Origin: Aeromonas bestiarum
GTDB lineage: Bacteria > Pseudomonadota > Gammaproteobacteria > Enterobacterales > Aeromonadaceae
DNA length: 64,000 nt
Direction of reading: 5' to 3'
Assembly: GCF_000819745.1 (NCBI RefSeq)
Contig: NZ_CDDA01000007.1
Location: forward strand, 1-64,000
Position 1 is the stretch's first letter, and each line of letters begins with the position of its first letter. The notes below the pieces were generated by a model. The model had not been told where the DNA came from. It saw only the letters and a list, made by a program, of their open reading frames with translations, and did no database searches. This document shows positions 27,160 through 36,037 of the stretch, in pieces. Made by a program: the position numbers and the translations under genes.

Positions 27160-27300
27160 ATGAGGCCGGTACCACTGGTGCAGTATCGGCCTGAAACAAT
27201 CAGTTCAAAAATTGGGAAGAAGCTAAATCTTGAGAACAAAGACAACTGGTTTTCCTCAAGAAGCCCCTTCATTCTAACAAATATCTGGCCACATTAAAGC
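27160..27300 (-). ncRNA. Possible second small RNA or structured element beside Spot 42
   Basis: On the minus strand a CTTGAG...CTCAAG hairpin (27222-27263 region) is followed by AGGCCG-ATA...GTAC-CGGCCT (about 27162-27193) and then CATTTTTG, which resembles an intrinsic terminator. No coding frame or clear promoter is visible. It lies just downstream of the spf terminator, so it could be read-through structure. This is a weak candidate only. Confidence 0.25.
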
Positions 27301-27322
27301 ATTTACTCTAAACGCCGCACAT

Positions 27323-27426
27323 AAAAAAACACCCCGACGAATACTCATCGGGGCTGCTATTCAGCCACATTCAATTACGTGAAATAAAAGGTCTGAAAGA
27401 TAGAACATCTTACCTCTGTACCCTAC
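27323..27426 (-). ncRNA. spf: Spot 42 small RNA
   Basis: The minus strand from 27426 begins GTAGGGTACAGAGGTAAGAT. It follows E. coli Spot 42 almost base for base over about 60 nt, including the TTCTATCTTTCAGACC unpaired regions that pair with target mRNAs. It ends in a CCCCGA-TGAGTAT-TCGGGG-type terminator with T7. Length is about 104 nt (E. coli 109). A -10 TATACA lies at 27436-27441. The gene order with engB and the Csr RNA is as in E. coli, though polA is not adjacent here. Spot 42 with Hfq represses secondary carbon-source genes and is itself repressed by cAMP-CRP in E. coli. Confidence 0.95.
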
Positions 27427-27466
27427 GTTGCTAACTGTATAGCAAAGCAGCAGAAAGTGAAAGTAA

Positions 27467-27505
27467 TTTATGTAATTTAGTTTCATGAAAGATGAATTAC
27501 ATAAA
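27467..27505. promoter_or_regulatory. Inverted repeat upstream of spf
   Basis: Perfect 11-base arms TTTATGTAATT (27467-27477) and AATTACATAAA (27495-27505) separated by 17 bases, centred about 60 bp upstream of the Spot 42 start. It fits no regulator I can name with confidence; it is not a good CRP site. It may be an operator pair for spf. Confidence 0.5.
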
Positions 27506-27528
27506 ACACTTTATTTTTCATGTAGATA

Positions 27529-27555
27529 AAAAAATCCCCAGTACGAATACCGGGG
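27529..27555 (-). terminator. Terminator of the aroE-yrdB transcript
   Basis: CCCC-GGTATTCGTACT-GGGG hairpin on the minus strand, with a UUCG-like loop, followed by A then T7. About 100 bases past yrdB. Between them an imperfect TGACTAACTAG/CTAGCTAGTCA hairpin (27567-27603) gives a structured 3' UTR. Confidence 0.75.
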
Positions 27556-27651
27556 AGTTATAAAGGTGACTAGCTAGCACTTCCTCAACTATCTAGTTAG
27601 TCAGCGGCATTCCACACAAGTTCCGCTGCTTTGAGAAAAAACTAAGAAAAC

Positions 27652-27912
27652 TTAGAGATATATTGCACCATCTTCCGCAAACTCTTGTTCTTCAATGAGT
27701 TTCTCTGCCACATCTTCGATATCGAAGCGCACACTCTCGAAGGCGCGCAGTATGTCCTCCTCCCTGACGAGGGAAAGACCAGTCATCTTTTCCAGGCGCC
27801 GGCGACTGATGTAACAATCGACCAGAGCCCCTCTCTGCTGGGCCGGGAAATGGATCCGCTGTTCATGCGCCTGCCAGTCCGCCAGCTCGGGAAACAGTAT
27901 GCCTTGGTTCAT
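27652..27912 (-). CDS. yrdB: DUF1488 family protein (YrdB-like)
   Basis: An 86-residue acidic cytoplasmic protein that starts [13 protein letters not shown], similar to E. coli YrdB (MNQAIQFPDREEW). The ATG overlaps the aroE stop (ATGA, 27909-27912), so it is translationally coupled to aroE as in E. coli. Function unknown. Confidence 0.85.
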   Translation of the reverse strand: MNQGILFPELADWQAHEQRIHFPAQQRGALVDCYISRRRLEKMTGLSLVREEDILRAFESVRFDIEDVAEKLIEEQEFAEDGAIYL

Positions 27913-28730
27913 AGGGTCCCCAGATTTCGTTTCAGTTCTCTCAATACCTGTTTAGTCCCTGGCCGGATTCCGCGCCACACGGTAAAGGCCTCCGCCGCCT
28001 GCTCGACCAGCATGCCCAGCCCATCCATGATCTGGCGGGCTCCCTGTTGTCTGGCCCAGCCGATGAAAGGGGTATCCGAGGCACCATACATCATGTCGTA
28101 GATGGCAATATCGGCGTGGATCAGCGCAGGGGCGAGGGGCGGCAGCTCTCCTTGCAGGCTGGCAGAGGTGGAATTGATGATGAGATCGAACACCCCCTCC
28201 AGCAGCTCATAGCGCTGGGCCGTGACAGCCCCCAGATCGTGAAACTCGGCCGCCAGTTGCTCCACCTTGGCGTGGGTGCGGTTGGCAATCACCAGTTCGG
28301 CCGGATGCTCGGCCAGCAAGGGCGCCAGGGCACCACGGGCAGCCCCTCCGGCGCCCAGCAGCAGGATCCGACCGCCCGTCAGGGTCACGCCGTGGGCCTT
28401 GAGATCCGCCACCAGACCGGCACCATCGGTATTGTCCCCCAGCAGTACGCCGTCGTCGGTCAGCTTGATGGTATTGACCGCCCCAGCCCGCTTGGCCCTC
28501 GGGCTCAACCTGTCGACCAGCGCGAAGGCCTGCTCCTTGAAAGGGACCGTGACATTGCACCCCTTGCCCCCTTGTGCGAAGAAGGCGCGCAGGGTCGTGG
28601 CAAACTCATCGATGGCGGGTTCGGCCAGACCATATTCCAGCTCTTGCTGGGTCTGCCTGGCAAACAGGGTGTGGATAAAGGGGGATTTGCTGTGGCGCAC
28701 CGGGTGGCCAAAAACCAGATAACGATCCAT
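27909..28730 (-). CDS. aroE: Shikimate dehydrogenase
   Basis: NADPH-dependent reduction of 3-dehydroshikimate to shikimate in aromatic amino-acid synthesis. It has 273 residues. The catalytic pair is K65 (NVTVPFK) and D102 (NTDGAGL), and the nucleotide-binding loop GAGGAA is at 126-131. I use the ATG at 28730; a TTG immediately precedes it. It lies downstream of hemF and a terminator and upstream of yrdB. Confidence 0.95.
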   Translation of the reverse strand: MDRYLVFGHPVRHSKSPFIHTLFARQTQQELEYGLAEPAIDEFATTLRAFFAQGGKGCNVTVPFKEQAFALVDRLSPRAKRAGAVNTIKLTDDGVLLGDNTDGAGLVADLKAHGVTLTGGRILLLGAGGAARGALAPLLAEHPAELVIANRTHAKVEQLAAEFHDLGAVTAQRYELLEGVFDLIINSTSASLQGELPPLAPALIHADIAIYDMMYGASDTPFIGWARQQGARQIMDGLGMLVEQAAEAFTVWRGIRPGTKQVLRELKRNLGTL

Positions 28731-28806
28731 CAAGGAGTTCCATCAGAGGGCAATATTCCGATTTAACGGGTTTTCTCGCGCGGGAACAAGCCGAATATCG
28801 GCCAGT

Positions 28807-28829
28807 AAAAAGGGGCCATGATGGCCCCT
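28807..28829 (-). terminator. Terminator after hemF
   Basis: AGGGGCCAT-C-ATGGCCCCT on the minus strand, followed by T5. Five bases past the hemF stop. Confidence 0.8.
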
Positions 28830-28833
28830 CTGG

Positions 28834-29853
<1,020 letters not shown>

Positions 29854-30414
29854 TCAGGAGGGGCGAATGATGGCGCCGGTTCTGGCGTCCTTGATCTCGG
29901 AAGGATTGGCCTGGCCCCCGACCTCGCCGGGCAGGACATAGGCCAGCTGGCTTGCCAGCACCTCACCGATCTCGGCTAGCCGACGGGCAGGCTCCTCGCC
30001 GGTCAGGTTGGCACTGGTGGAGACCAGTGGCTTGCCGAAGGCGCGGCACAGGGCCTGCACCTGAGGATGGGCCGTCACTCGCACAGCCAGGGTGTCGAAC
30101 TGACCGGTCAGCCAGGTCGGCGTCGCGGCTCGAGCGGGCATGATCCAGGTGAAGGGGCCGGGCCAGCTGGCCTCGACCCGGGCCAGCTGCTCGGCGCTGA
30201 GCTGGCTCACATCGATATATTCCTGCAGTTGCGCCAGATCGGCGGCGATCAGGATCAAGCCTTTCTCCACCGGACGCTGCTTGATGGCCAGCAGACGCTG
30301 CACCGCCAATTCTGAGTCGGGATCACAACCCAGACCAAACACGGCCTCGGTGGCATAGGCGATCACCCCTTCACTGTGGAGGGCGGCAACCGCTTGTTCA
30401 AATTCGTTGGGCAT
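29854..30414 (-). CDS. tsaC: L-threonylcarbamoyladenylate synthase
   Basis: Makes threonylcarbamoyl-AMP from threonine, bicarbonate and ATP for the universal t6A37 tRNA modification. It has 186 residues (E. coli TsaC 190). YrdC-fold motifs: [34 protein letters not shown]. The ATG at 30414 has no Shine-Dalgarno: a terminator hairpin and its U-run lie directly before it (30416-30442). An in-frame ATG near 30447 would include that hairpin in the coding region and is unlikely. Confidence 0.93.
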   Translation of the reverse strand: MPNEFEQAVAALHSEGVIAYATEAVFGLGCDPDSELAVQRLLAIKQRPVEKGLILIAADLAQLQEYIDVSQLSAEQLARVEASWPGPFTWIMPARAATPTWLTGQFDTLAVRVTAHPQVQALCRAFGKPLVSTSANLTGEEPARRLAEIGEVLASQLAYVLPGEVGGQANPSEIKDARTGAIIRPS

Positions 30415-30415
30415 A

Positions 30416-30442
30416 GAAAAAATGCGGCAGCCAGGCTGCCGC
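30416..30442 (-). terminator. purE terminator ending two bases before the tsaC start
   Basis: GCGGCAGC-CTG-GCTGCCGC with T6 on the minus strand, ending at 30416 while the tsaC ATG begins at 30414. It sits in the place of a ribosome-binding site, so tsaC must use either a leaderless start or a read-through message in which the site is folded. Confidence 0.8.
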
Positions 30443-30468
30443 CTCATCACTTATTTGGATTGAACCTG
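30437..30468 (-). pseudogene. Diverged copy of the purE 3' end
   Basis: On the minus strand this repeats the end of purE and its 3' flank (30535-30569). The purE end codes QAQLLK-stop followed by GTGATAAAGCGGCA; the copy codes QVQSK-stop followed by GTGATGAGGCGGCA. About 26 of 32 aligned bases agree after a one-codon gap. The copy runs on into an intact terminator, whereas the copy attached to purE has lost it. It has no start codon; I read it as the tail of an older or foreign purE allele. Confidence 0.6.
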
Positions 30469-30548
30469 TTAGAGCGACAACCGCCGTTACACATCCGTGC
30501 GTCCTGTTATAAAGCGCGAACATGTCCGGCTGGTTGCCGCTTTATCAC

Positions 30549-31055
30549 TTACTTGAGCAGTTGAGCCTGCAGGGCGGCATCCTTGGCCATCACCTCTTCG
30601 GCATTCTTCTGACGTTCGGCACGTACCTTGGCCGCCAGCTCATCATTTCCGACCGCCAGCATCTGAGCCGCCAGATAGCCCGCGTTCTTGGCGCCGGCCT
30701 TGCCGATCGCCACGGTTGCTACTGGCACACCGCCCGGCATCTGCACGGTAGAGAGCAGCGCATCCAGTCCCTTGAGCGGGCCGCCATCGATGGGCACCCC
30801 GATCACGGGACGGGTGGTGATGCCGGCAACGGCACCGGCCAGGTGAGCCGCCAAACCGGCAGCACAGATAAAGACCTTGCAGCCACGGGCCTCGGCATCG
30901 GTCACATACTGATGAGTCGCAGCCGGGGTGCGGTGCGCAGAGGTAACCTTGACCTCCACTGTGATATCAAACGACTTGAGGACTTCAAGGGTAGATTGCA
31001 TCACGGGAAAATCAGAATCAGAGCCCATCAATACGGCAACAAAGGGTTTATTCAT
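30549..31055 (-). CDS. purE: N5-carboxyaminoimidazole ribonucleotide mutase
   Basis: Converts N5-CAIR to CAIR in purine synthesis. It has 168 residues, with GSDSD (11-15) and SAHRTP (39-44, catalytic H41), the class I PurE active site. In most gammaproteobacteria purK follows purE, but here the next gene is tsaC. The partner purK must therefore be elsewhere. Confidence 0.95.
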   Translation of the reverse strand: MNKPFVAVLMGSDSDFPVMQSTLEVLKSFDITVEVKVTSAHRTPAATHQYVTDAEARGCKVFICAAGLAAHLAGAVAGITTRPVIGVPIDGGPLKGLDALLSTVQMPGGVPVATVAIGKAGAKNAGYLAAQMLAVGNDELAAKVRAERQKNAEEVMAKDAALQAQLLK

Positions 31056-31129
31056 GGTGGGAATTTCCTTACTCCAAGTGGGGGGTTGAAGTTCGCCGAA
31101 AACGTTTCAATTTGGTTACGGCGGCGGGA

Positions 31130-31687
31130 TTATACCTGCTCACTTTGATGGCCGCATTTCTTTTGCGGGCAGATCCACCTCAGATTTCCCCTCACTTTCT
31201 TCTCTACCATGATGCCCCAGCCACATTCGGGACAAGGCATGGGGATCGGCTTGTCGTTAACCACATATTTACAATGGGGATACCCATCGCAGGAGTAAAA
31301 CTGCTTGCCATAGCGGGAGGTGCGACTCACCAGATGACCCTTGCCACACTCGGGACAGAGGATCTGGGTATCGTCGCTTTCCTGCAGGGATTCGATGTGC
31401 TGGCAGGCCGGATACTGGGTACAACCCACAAACAGACCGTAACGCCCCTTCTTGATTGCCAGCGGCTGGCCGCAATCCGGGCAAGCCGAACCTTCGAGCA
31501 CTTTCTCGATGTCGCGGCCGGATGGCGTCAGGGAACGGATATAGTCACAGGAGGGATAGGCGGAGCAGCCCAGAAAGGGGCCATGCTTGCCCTGTCGGAT
31601 CACCAGCTCGGCACCACACTGCGGACACGGCTCTCGCTCGAACGCCTGTTCGTGGGCAGAAAAGAGATGATGATCGATTTTTGACAT
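31130..31687 (-). CDS. yrdD: Topoisomerase-type zinc-ribbon protein (YrdD-like)
   Basis: A 185-residue protein made of about four C4 zinc-ribbon repeats of the topoisomerase I C-terminal type. They begin CPQC (about 21), CPDC, CPEC and CPEC, each followed by GxFxGCxxYPxC-like segments (FLGCSAYPSCDYI, FVGCTQYPACQHI, FYSCDGYPHCKYV). It has no catalytic topoisomerase domain, so it is a stand-alone DNA-binding paralogue. It lies between smg and purE, matching the E. coli dprA-smg-yrdD-tsaC order apart from purE. Confidence 0.88.
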   Translation of the reverse strand: MSKIDHHLFSAHEQAFEREPCPQCGAELVIRQGKHGPFLGCSAYPSCDYIRSLTPSGRDIEKVLEGSACPDCGQPLAIKKGRYGLFVGCTQYPACQHIESLQESDDTQILCPECGKGHLVSRTSRYGKQFYSCDGYPHCKYVVNDKPIPMPCPECGWGIMVEKKVRGNLRWICPQKKCGHQSEQV

Positions 31688-31742
31688 GGGCTGCGCCTTG
31701 AAATCCAGATGGCCTGAATTCTACCAGCGCGGCACCGGACTG

Positions 31743-32216
31743 TCAGTGAATGACGCCGTCTGACTCATCAAACACCAGCTCTTCCATCTGCTGGTAGGCA
31801 TTTTCACTGCCCGGTACGTTGAACAGCACCATCATGACGACCCACTTCAAATCGTCCAGCTCGATATCCGGCTTGTCCAGCTCGAGCAGACGCTCGATGC
31901 AGATCTCGCGGGTTTCGGCATTCAGTACCTGAGCCTGTTCCAGGAACAGCAGGAAGCCACGGCATTCGGTGCTGAGGCGAGCCAGCTCTTGCGGGGCATA
32001 GATACGCATCGAGCCTTGCGCGCTGGCGGTGACGTACACCTCCCGCTCGCTATCGTGCAGGTTGGCCAGTCGCTCCAGCCAGTCGAGCGCCTTCTCGATC
32101 TCGTCTTTATCGAAACCGGCCCGACTCAGCTCGTCGGTGAGTTCATCCTGCTCGACCATTACATCTGCATCGCTGTGGATGTAGGTCTCGAAAAGGTACA
32201 TCAATACATCAAACAT
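31743..32216 (-). CDS. smg: Smg family protein (DUF494)
   Basis: A 157-residue acidic helical protein, the same length as E. coli Smg and starting MFDVLMYLFETYIH. The ATG at 32216 lies inside the 3' end of dprA, giving an 8-base overlap and likely translational coupling. Its role is not established. Confidence 0.9.
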   Translation of the reverse strand: MFDVLMYLFETYIHSDADVMVEQDELTDELSRAGFDKDEIEKALDWLERLANLHDSEREVYVTASAQGSMRIYAPQELARLSTECRGFLLFLEQAQVLNAETREICIERLLELDKPDIELDDLKWVVMMVLFNVPGSENAYQQMEELVFDESDGVIH

Positions 32217-33324
32217 GATTCGCCCTCCTCGCTCTGACGTATCCACCGGCTACCGCCATCACTGCACCGGAAAGCTCCAGCTCTACCAACCTGCCCAATG
32301 CCACTTCGACAGGAAGCTGGGCCCGTTCGGCGACGGTATCCACGCTCGTGGTCTCATAATCTACGTTATCCAACAAATCGGCATAAGGCAATTCGCTATT
32401 ATGCCGTTGCTCAGGCAATCCATCCGGTTTCCGTGCCAGGCTGACCAATCCGGGAAGCTCTTCCACTATATCGGCCGCGCTCAATACAAGTTTGGCCCCC
32501 TGCTGGATTAATTTGTTGCAGCCCAGCGCCTGCACATTCTGCGGCGCACCGGGAACGGCAAATACCTCACGCCCCTGCTCCAGCGCGTAGCGGGCCGTGA
32601 TGAGTGAGCCACTCTGTTCGGCCGCCTCCACCACCAGGGTTCCGAGCGCCAGTCCGCTGATGATGCGATTGCGACGAGGGAAATGTTCGGCGAGCGGCCC
32701 CTTGTCCGGCGCCAGCTCGGAGATGAGCACACCCGCGTTCTCCAGGATCTGGCCAGCCAGCCCCTGATGACGCTTGGGGTAGAGGCAGTCGAGGCCGGAG
32801 CCCAGCACGGCGAGCGTGATACCACCAGTCGCCAGGGTCTGCTGATGACAGACACCATCGATACCGAGCGCGAGTCCCGAGGTGATCGCCAGACCATACG
32901 CCACCAGTTCCGTACACAGGCGCGCGGCATTGTCCTTGCCGGCATAGGTGGGGTGGCGCGTACCGACCATCGCCAGCTGTGGAACAGACAAGGCGGCAAG
33001 ATTGCCACGACAGTAGAGCAGCAAGGGGGCGGCGGGGATCTCTTTCAACAGGTCAGGATAGGCGGGATCATCGGGGCAGAGCAGGTGATTGCCAGGCTCG
33101 GTGGCCCAGCTCAGCCCCTGCTCAACCGAAGGTAGTGGCCATCTTAGCTGCCGGATCTGGGCCGAGTGCAGACCAAGCGCCCGCAAACGACCATCATCAC
33201 TCTCAAACAGGGCGGCGATATCGCCACCGAAGTGGGCAAGCAGACGGGCGGCGGTGACGGGGCCGATACCGGTGACGGCATCCAGCGTCAGCCACAGCGA
33301 GACCCGCCCGAGTGGAGGTGGCAC
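32209..33324 (-). CDS. dprA: DNA processing protein DprA
   Basis: Loads RecA on incoming single-stranded DNA during natural transformation. It has 371 residues. An N-terminal helix-hairpin-helix-like segment (GIGPVTAARLL) is followed by the Rossmann core (VGTRHPTYAG, SGLALGIDG, VLGSGLDCLYPKRH, EQSGSLITA) and a C-terminal winged-helix domain. The GTG start at 33324 is one base from the end of the LysM gene, so the two are probably co-transcribed. Confidence 0.93.
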   Translation of the reverse strand: MPPPLGRVSLWLTLDAVTGIGPVTAARLLAHFGGDIAALFESDDGRLRALGLHSAQIRQLRWPLPSVEQGLSWATEPGNHLLCPDDPAYPDLLKEIPAAPLLLYCRGNLAALSVPQLAMVGTRHPTYAGKDNAARLCTELVAYGLAITSGLALGIDGVCHQQTLATGGITLAVLGSGLDCLYPKRHQGLAGQILENAGVLISELAPDKGPLAEHFPRRNRIISGLALGTLVVEAAEQSGSLITARYALEQGREVFAVPGAPQNVQALGCNKLIQQGAKLVLSAADIVEELPGLVSLARKPDGLPEQRHNSELPYADLLDNVDYETTSVDTVAERAQLPVEVALGRLVELELSGAVMAVAGGYVRARRANHV

Positions 33325-33325
33325 G

Positions 33326-34414
33326 TTAGAAGTTACTGACCTGATAGCCGGAGCTGACCATGTCCTGGCTCTGCATGATGAGGCCGTAGCTCAGCTTGTC
33401 GTACACCTTGAACAACATGACCCTGGCCACAGCCTCCGAGGGCAAGGGGGGCTTGCCGGCCGAGTAGAAGGCCTTGTTGTAGACGGAAGAGTACTCCTTG
33501 TACGATACCTTGCCGTTCTTGCTCACCAGCTTGGCACCGGGGCGCCGGATCTCCAGCACATCGCCGGGGGCAAGCTGATCCCGCAGCCCCCTGTTGATGA
33601 GCACGACATCAAACTTGCCACCGCCACGGGCCTTGCTCGGCAGATCGACTATGTAGCCCGGTGAGATCACGGGCGCCGCCTTCGGGGTGAACACGGCGGA
33701 GAGCGTTTCCTGCGGCGGGAAAGGCATCACCTTGTCCCCCTGATACACCTCTCGCTGATTGTGACTGAGGGTGACCCGGGTGCGATCATCCGGCAGCCGT
33801 TCCTCGGCTCTGGCCGTGCCGACAAAGACCGCCTCCTGCCCCAGCAGCTCGCCGGTTTGCTTGTCCTTGTAAACCATGCCCGGATGATAGATGCCGTAGT
33901 CCTGACCAGGCGTCAGCGAGCCCTGCACATAGAGGGTGTCGCCCTCCAGCATACCGATGTGGGCCTCGTTGTTGCCGAGCACATAGGGCAGCTTTTTCGC
34001 TTGCTGGTTGTCAGCCAGAATGTGGTCGGTTTGCAGGAAGGGGCCTATCTCGCTGAGCGGCAGCGTCGGGACCGGATTGGCCTTGTTCTCGTAGCGGCTC
34101 TTGGGCGAGAGATGGACGACCGGCTTGCCCCCCTGTGTCGCCTTGCCGAGCCGAGGCTCGCCGTTGACCCAGCTCAGATGCAGCACGTCACCGGGGTAGA
34201 TCCAGTGCGGATTGGCAATCTGGGGATTGATGTTCCACAGGCGGGGCCAGAGCCAGGGCTCTGCCAGATACTGGCCCGAAATATCCCAGAGGGTGTCGCC
34301 TTTTTGCACGACATAACGCTCGGGATAACCCGCTTTCAATTTCAACTGATCGGCCAAGGCACCCTGGCTCAGAGTGGCCAGCAGGCAGGCGAGGATGGTT
34401 TGCTTCAGATACAT
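33326..34414 (-). CDS. Secreted LysM peptidoglycan-binding protein
   Basis: A 362-residue protein with a Sec signal peptide (about residues 1-21, TLSQGALA) and one LysM domain (about 34-81, YVVQKGDTLWDISGQYL ending PGDVLHLSW). The rest is a long beta-rich region without a recognised enzyme. The ATG at 34414 has AGGGAG upstream. It lies head to head with def and ahead of dprA, a common gammaproteobacterial arrangement. Its likely place is the periplasm, bound to cell wall; the exact role is unknown. Confidence 0.85.
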   Translation of the reverse strand: MYLKQTILACLLATLSQGALADQLKLKAGYPERYVVQKGDTLWDISGQYLAEPWLWPRLWNINPQIANPHWIYPGDVLHLSWVNGEPRLGKATQGGKPVVHLSPKSRYENKANPVPTLPLSEIGPFLQTDHILADNQQAKKLPYVLGNNEAHIGMLEGDTLYVQGSLTPGQDYGIYHPGMVYKDKQTGELLGQEAVFVGTARAEERLPDDRTRVTLSHNQREVYQGDKVMPFPPQETLSAVFTPKAAPVISPGYIVDLPSKARGGGKFDVVLINRGLRDQLAPGDVLEIRRPGAKLVSKNGKVSYKEYSSVYNKAFYSAGKPPLPSEAVARVMLFKVYDKLSYGLIMQSQDMVSSGYQVSNF

Positions 34415-34460
34415 AACACTCCCTGTTACTTCTGCACGCAAAGTGTTGCTGTTTTTTGTC

Positions 34461-34484
34461 GGCGTAAATGACTAGAATTACGCC
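34461..34484. promoter_or_regulatory. Inverted repeat in the LysM/def promoter region
   Basis: GGCGTAA (34461-34467) and TTACGCC (34478-34484) flank 10 bases that include TAGAAT, a plausible -10 for def. This is a possible operator for the two divergent transcripts; the regulator is unknown. Confidence 0.35.
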
Positions 34485-34522
34485 AATATTGACTGCATTT
34501 ATACGAAACTAAAGAAAAAACT

Positions 34523-35035
34523 ATGGCCATTCTAGATGTATTGCGTTTTCCCGATGAACGTCTGCGCACTGTCGCAGCCCCTGTCGAGACCTTTACACCC
34601 GAGTTACAACACATTGTAGATGATATGTTCGAAACCATGTACGCGGAGGAAGGCATAGGCCTTGCCGCCACTCAGGTCGACATTCATCAGCGCATCATAG
34701 TGATCGATGTCTCTGAAAACCGTGAAGATCCTCTGGTATTGATCAACCCCGAGATCCTCGAGCAATCCGGCAGCACCGGCATCGAAGAGGGTTGCCTCTC
34801 AGTGCCCGAGCACCGCGCTCTGGTGCCACGCGCCGAGTGGGTCAAGGTGCGCGCGCTGGATCGCAACGGCAAGCCATTCGAGCTGGAAACAGACGATCTG
34901 CTCGCCATCTGCATACAGCATGAGATGGATCATCTGGTCGGCAAGCTGTTTGTGGACTACTTGTCCCCACTCAAGCGCCAGCGCATTCGCCAGAAGCTGG
35001 AAAAGATGGCCCGTGAAGATCGCAAAATCCTCTGA
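34523..35035 (+). CDS. def: Peptide deformylase
   Basis: Removes the N-formyl group from nascent proteins using Fe2+. It has 170 residues. The three family motifs are GIGLAATQ (44-51), EGCLS (89-93, metal ligand C91) and HEMDH (133-137, ligands H133 and H137, catalytic E134). It is the first gene of def-fmt-rsmB, diverging from the LysM gene. Confidence 0.97.
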   Translation: MAILDVLRFPDERLRTVAAPVETFTPELQHIVDDMFETMYAEEGIGLAATQVDIHQRIIVIDVSENREDPLVLINPEILEQSGSTGIEEGCLSVPEHRALVPRAEWVKVRALDRNGKPFELETDDLLAICIQHEMDHLVGKLFVDYLSPLKRQRIRQKLEKMAREDRKIL

Positions 35036-35047
35036 GGATCTGCCCCA

Positions 35048-35992
35048 TTGAACAAGCTGAAACTGATTTTTGCCGGTACTCCCGACTTCGCCGCCCGTCA
35101 CCTGGCGGCGTTGTTGTCTTCCGACCACGAGGTCGTCGCCGTTTACACCCAGCCAGACAAACCGGCCGGTCGTGGCCAGAAGCTCACTGCCAGCCCGGTC
35201 AAGGACCTGGCCCTCGCCCACGATCTGCCAGTCTACCAGCCCGCCTCCCTGCGCAAAGAAGAGGCGCAGGCCGAACTGGCTGCCCTTGGCGCCGATCTCA
35301 TGGTGGTAGTGGCCTACGGCCTGATCCTACCCAAGGCGGTGCTCGATACCCCGCGCCTCGGCTGCATCAACGTGCACGGCTCCCTGCTGCCCCGCTGGCG
35401 CGGTGCCGCACCTATCCAACGCTCCATCTGGGCGGGCGATAGCGAAACCGGCGTCACTATCATGCAGATGGATGTGGGGCTGGATACCGGCGCCATGATC
35501 CGCAAGGTGAGCTGCCCTATCGCCGCCGATGAGACCTCCGCCAGCCTGTATGACAAGCTGGCCGAGCTGGGCCCGCAGGCACTGGTCGAGACCCTCGATG
35601 CCATGGCTGCCGGTGAAACCGCTGCCGAGGCGCAAGATGATGCGCTGGCCAACTACGCCGAGAAGCTCTCCAAGGAAGAGGCCCGCATCGACTGGGCCAT
35701 GGAGGCCGTCGCCATCGAACGCTGCATCCGCTCGTTCAACCCCTGGCCCATCAGCTGGTTTGAAGTGGCTGACCAGACCATCAAGGTATGGCAAGCCACC
35801 GTCATCGACAGCGACCATGGCCAGAACGCCGGCACCCTGCTCAAGGCCGACAAGCAGGGGATCGACATCGCCACCGGCAAGGGCGTGCTGCGCCTGCTCA
35901 CTCTGCAACCGCCCGGCAAGAAAGCCATGTCCGTCTCGGATCTGCTCAACTCTCGCCGCGACTGGTTTGAACCCGGCACGCAATTGAATTGA
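35048..35992 (+). CDS. fmt: Methionyl-tRNA formyltransferase
   Basis: Formylates initiator Met-tRNA using 10-formyl-tetrahydrofolate. It has 314 residues. The catalytic region includes [16 protein letters not shown] (Asn-His-Asp type site), with the C-terminal OB domain beyond residue 200 (SKEEARIDW onward). The start is TTG at 35048, with GAGGA nine bases upstream. It is 12 bases after def. Confidence 0.96.
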   Translation: MNKLKLIFAGTPDFAARHLAALLSSDHEVVAVYTQPDKPAGRGQKLTASPVKDLALAHDLPVYQPASLRKEEAQAELAALGADLMVVVAYGLILPKAVLDTPRLGCINVHGSLLPRWRGAAPIQRSIWAGDSETGVTIMQMDVGLDTGAMIRKVSCPIAADETSASLYDKLAELGPQALVETLDAMAAGETAAEAQDDALANYAEKLSKEEARIDWAMEAVAIERCIRSFNPWPISWFEVADQTIKVWQATVIDSDHGQNAGTLLKADKQGIDIATGKGVLRLLTLQPPGKKAMSVSDLLNSRRDWFEPGTQLN

Positions 35993-36037
35993 ACCAAGCG
36001 GGGCCCAGGCCCCGACTTGCGCATCTAAGGTAACATT

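Noticed and set aside
30376-31148. Rightward open frames over tsaC, purE and the zinc-ribbon gene
   Set aside because: Antisense shadows of identified genes with no ribosome sites.
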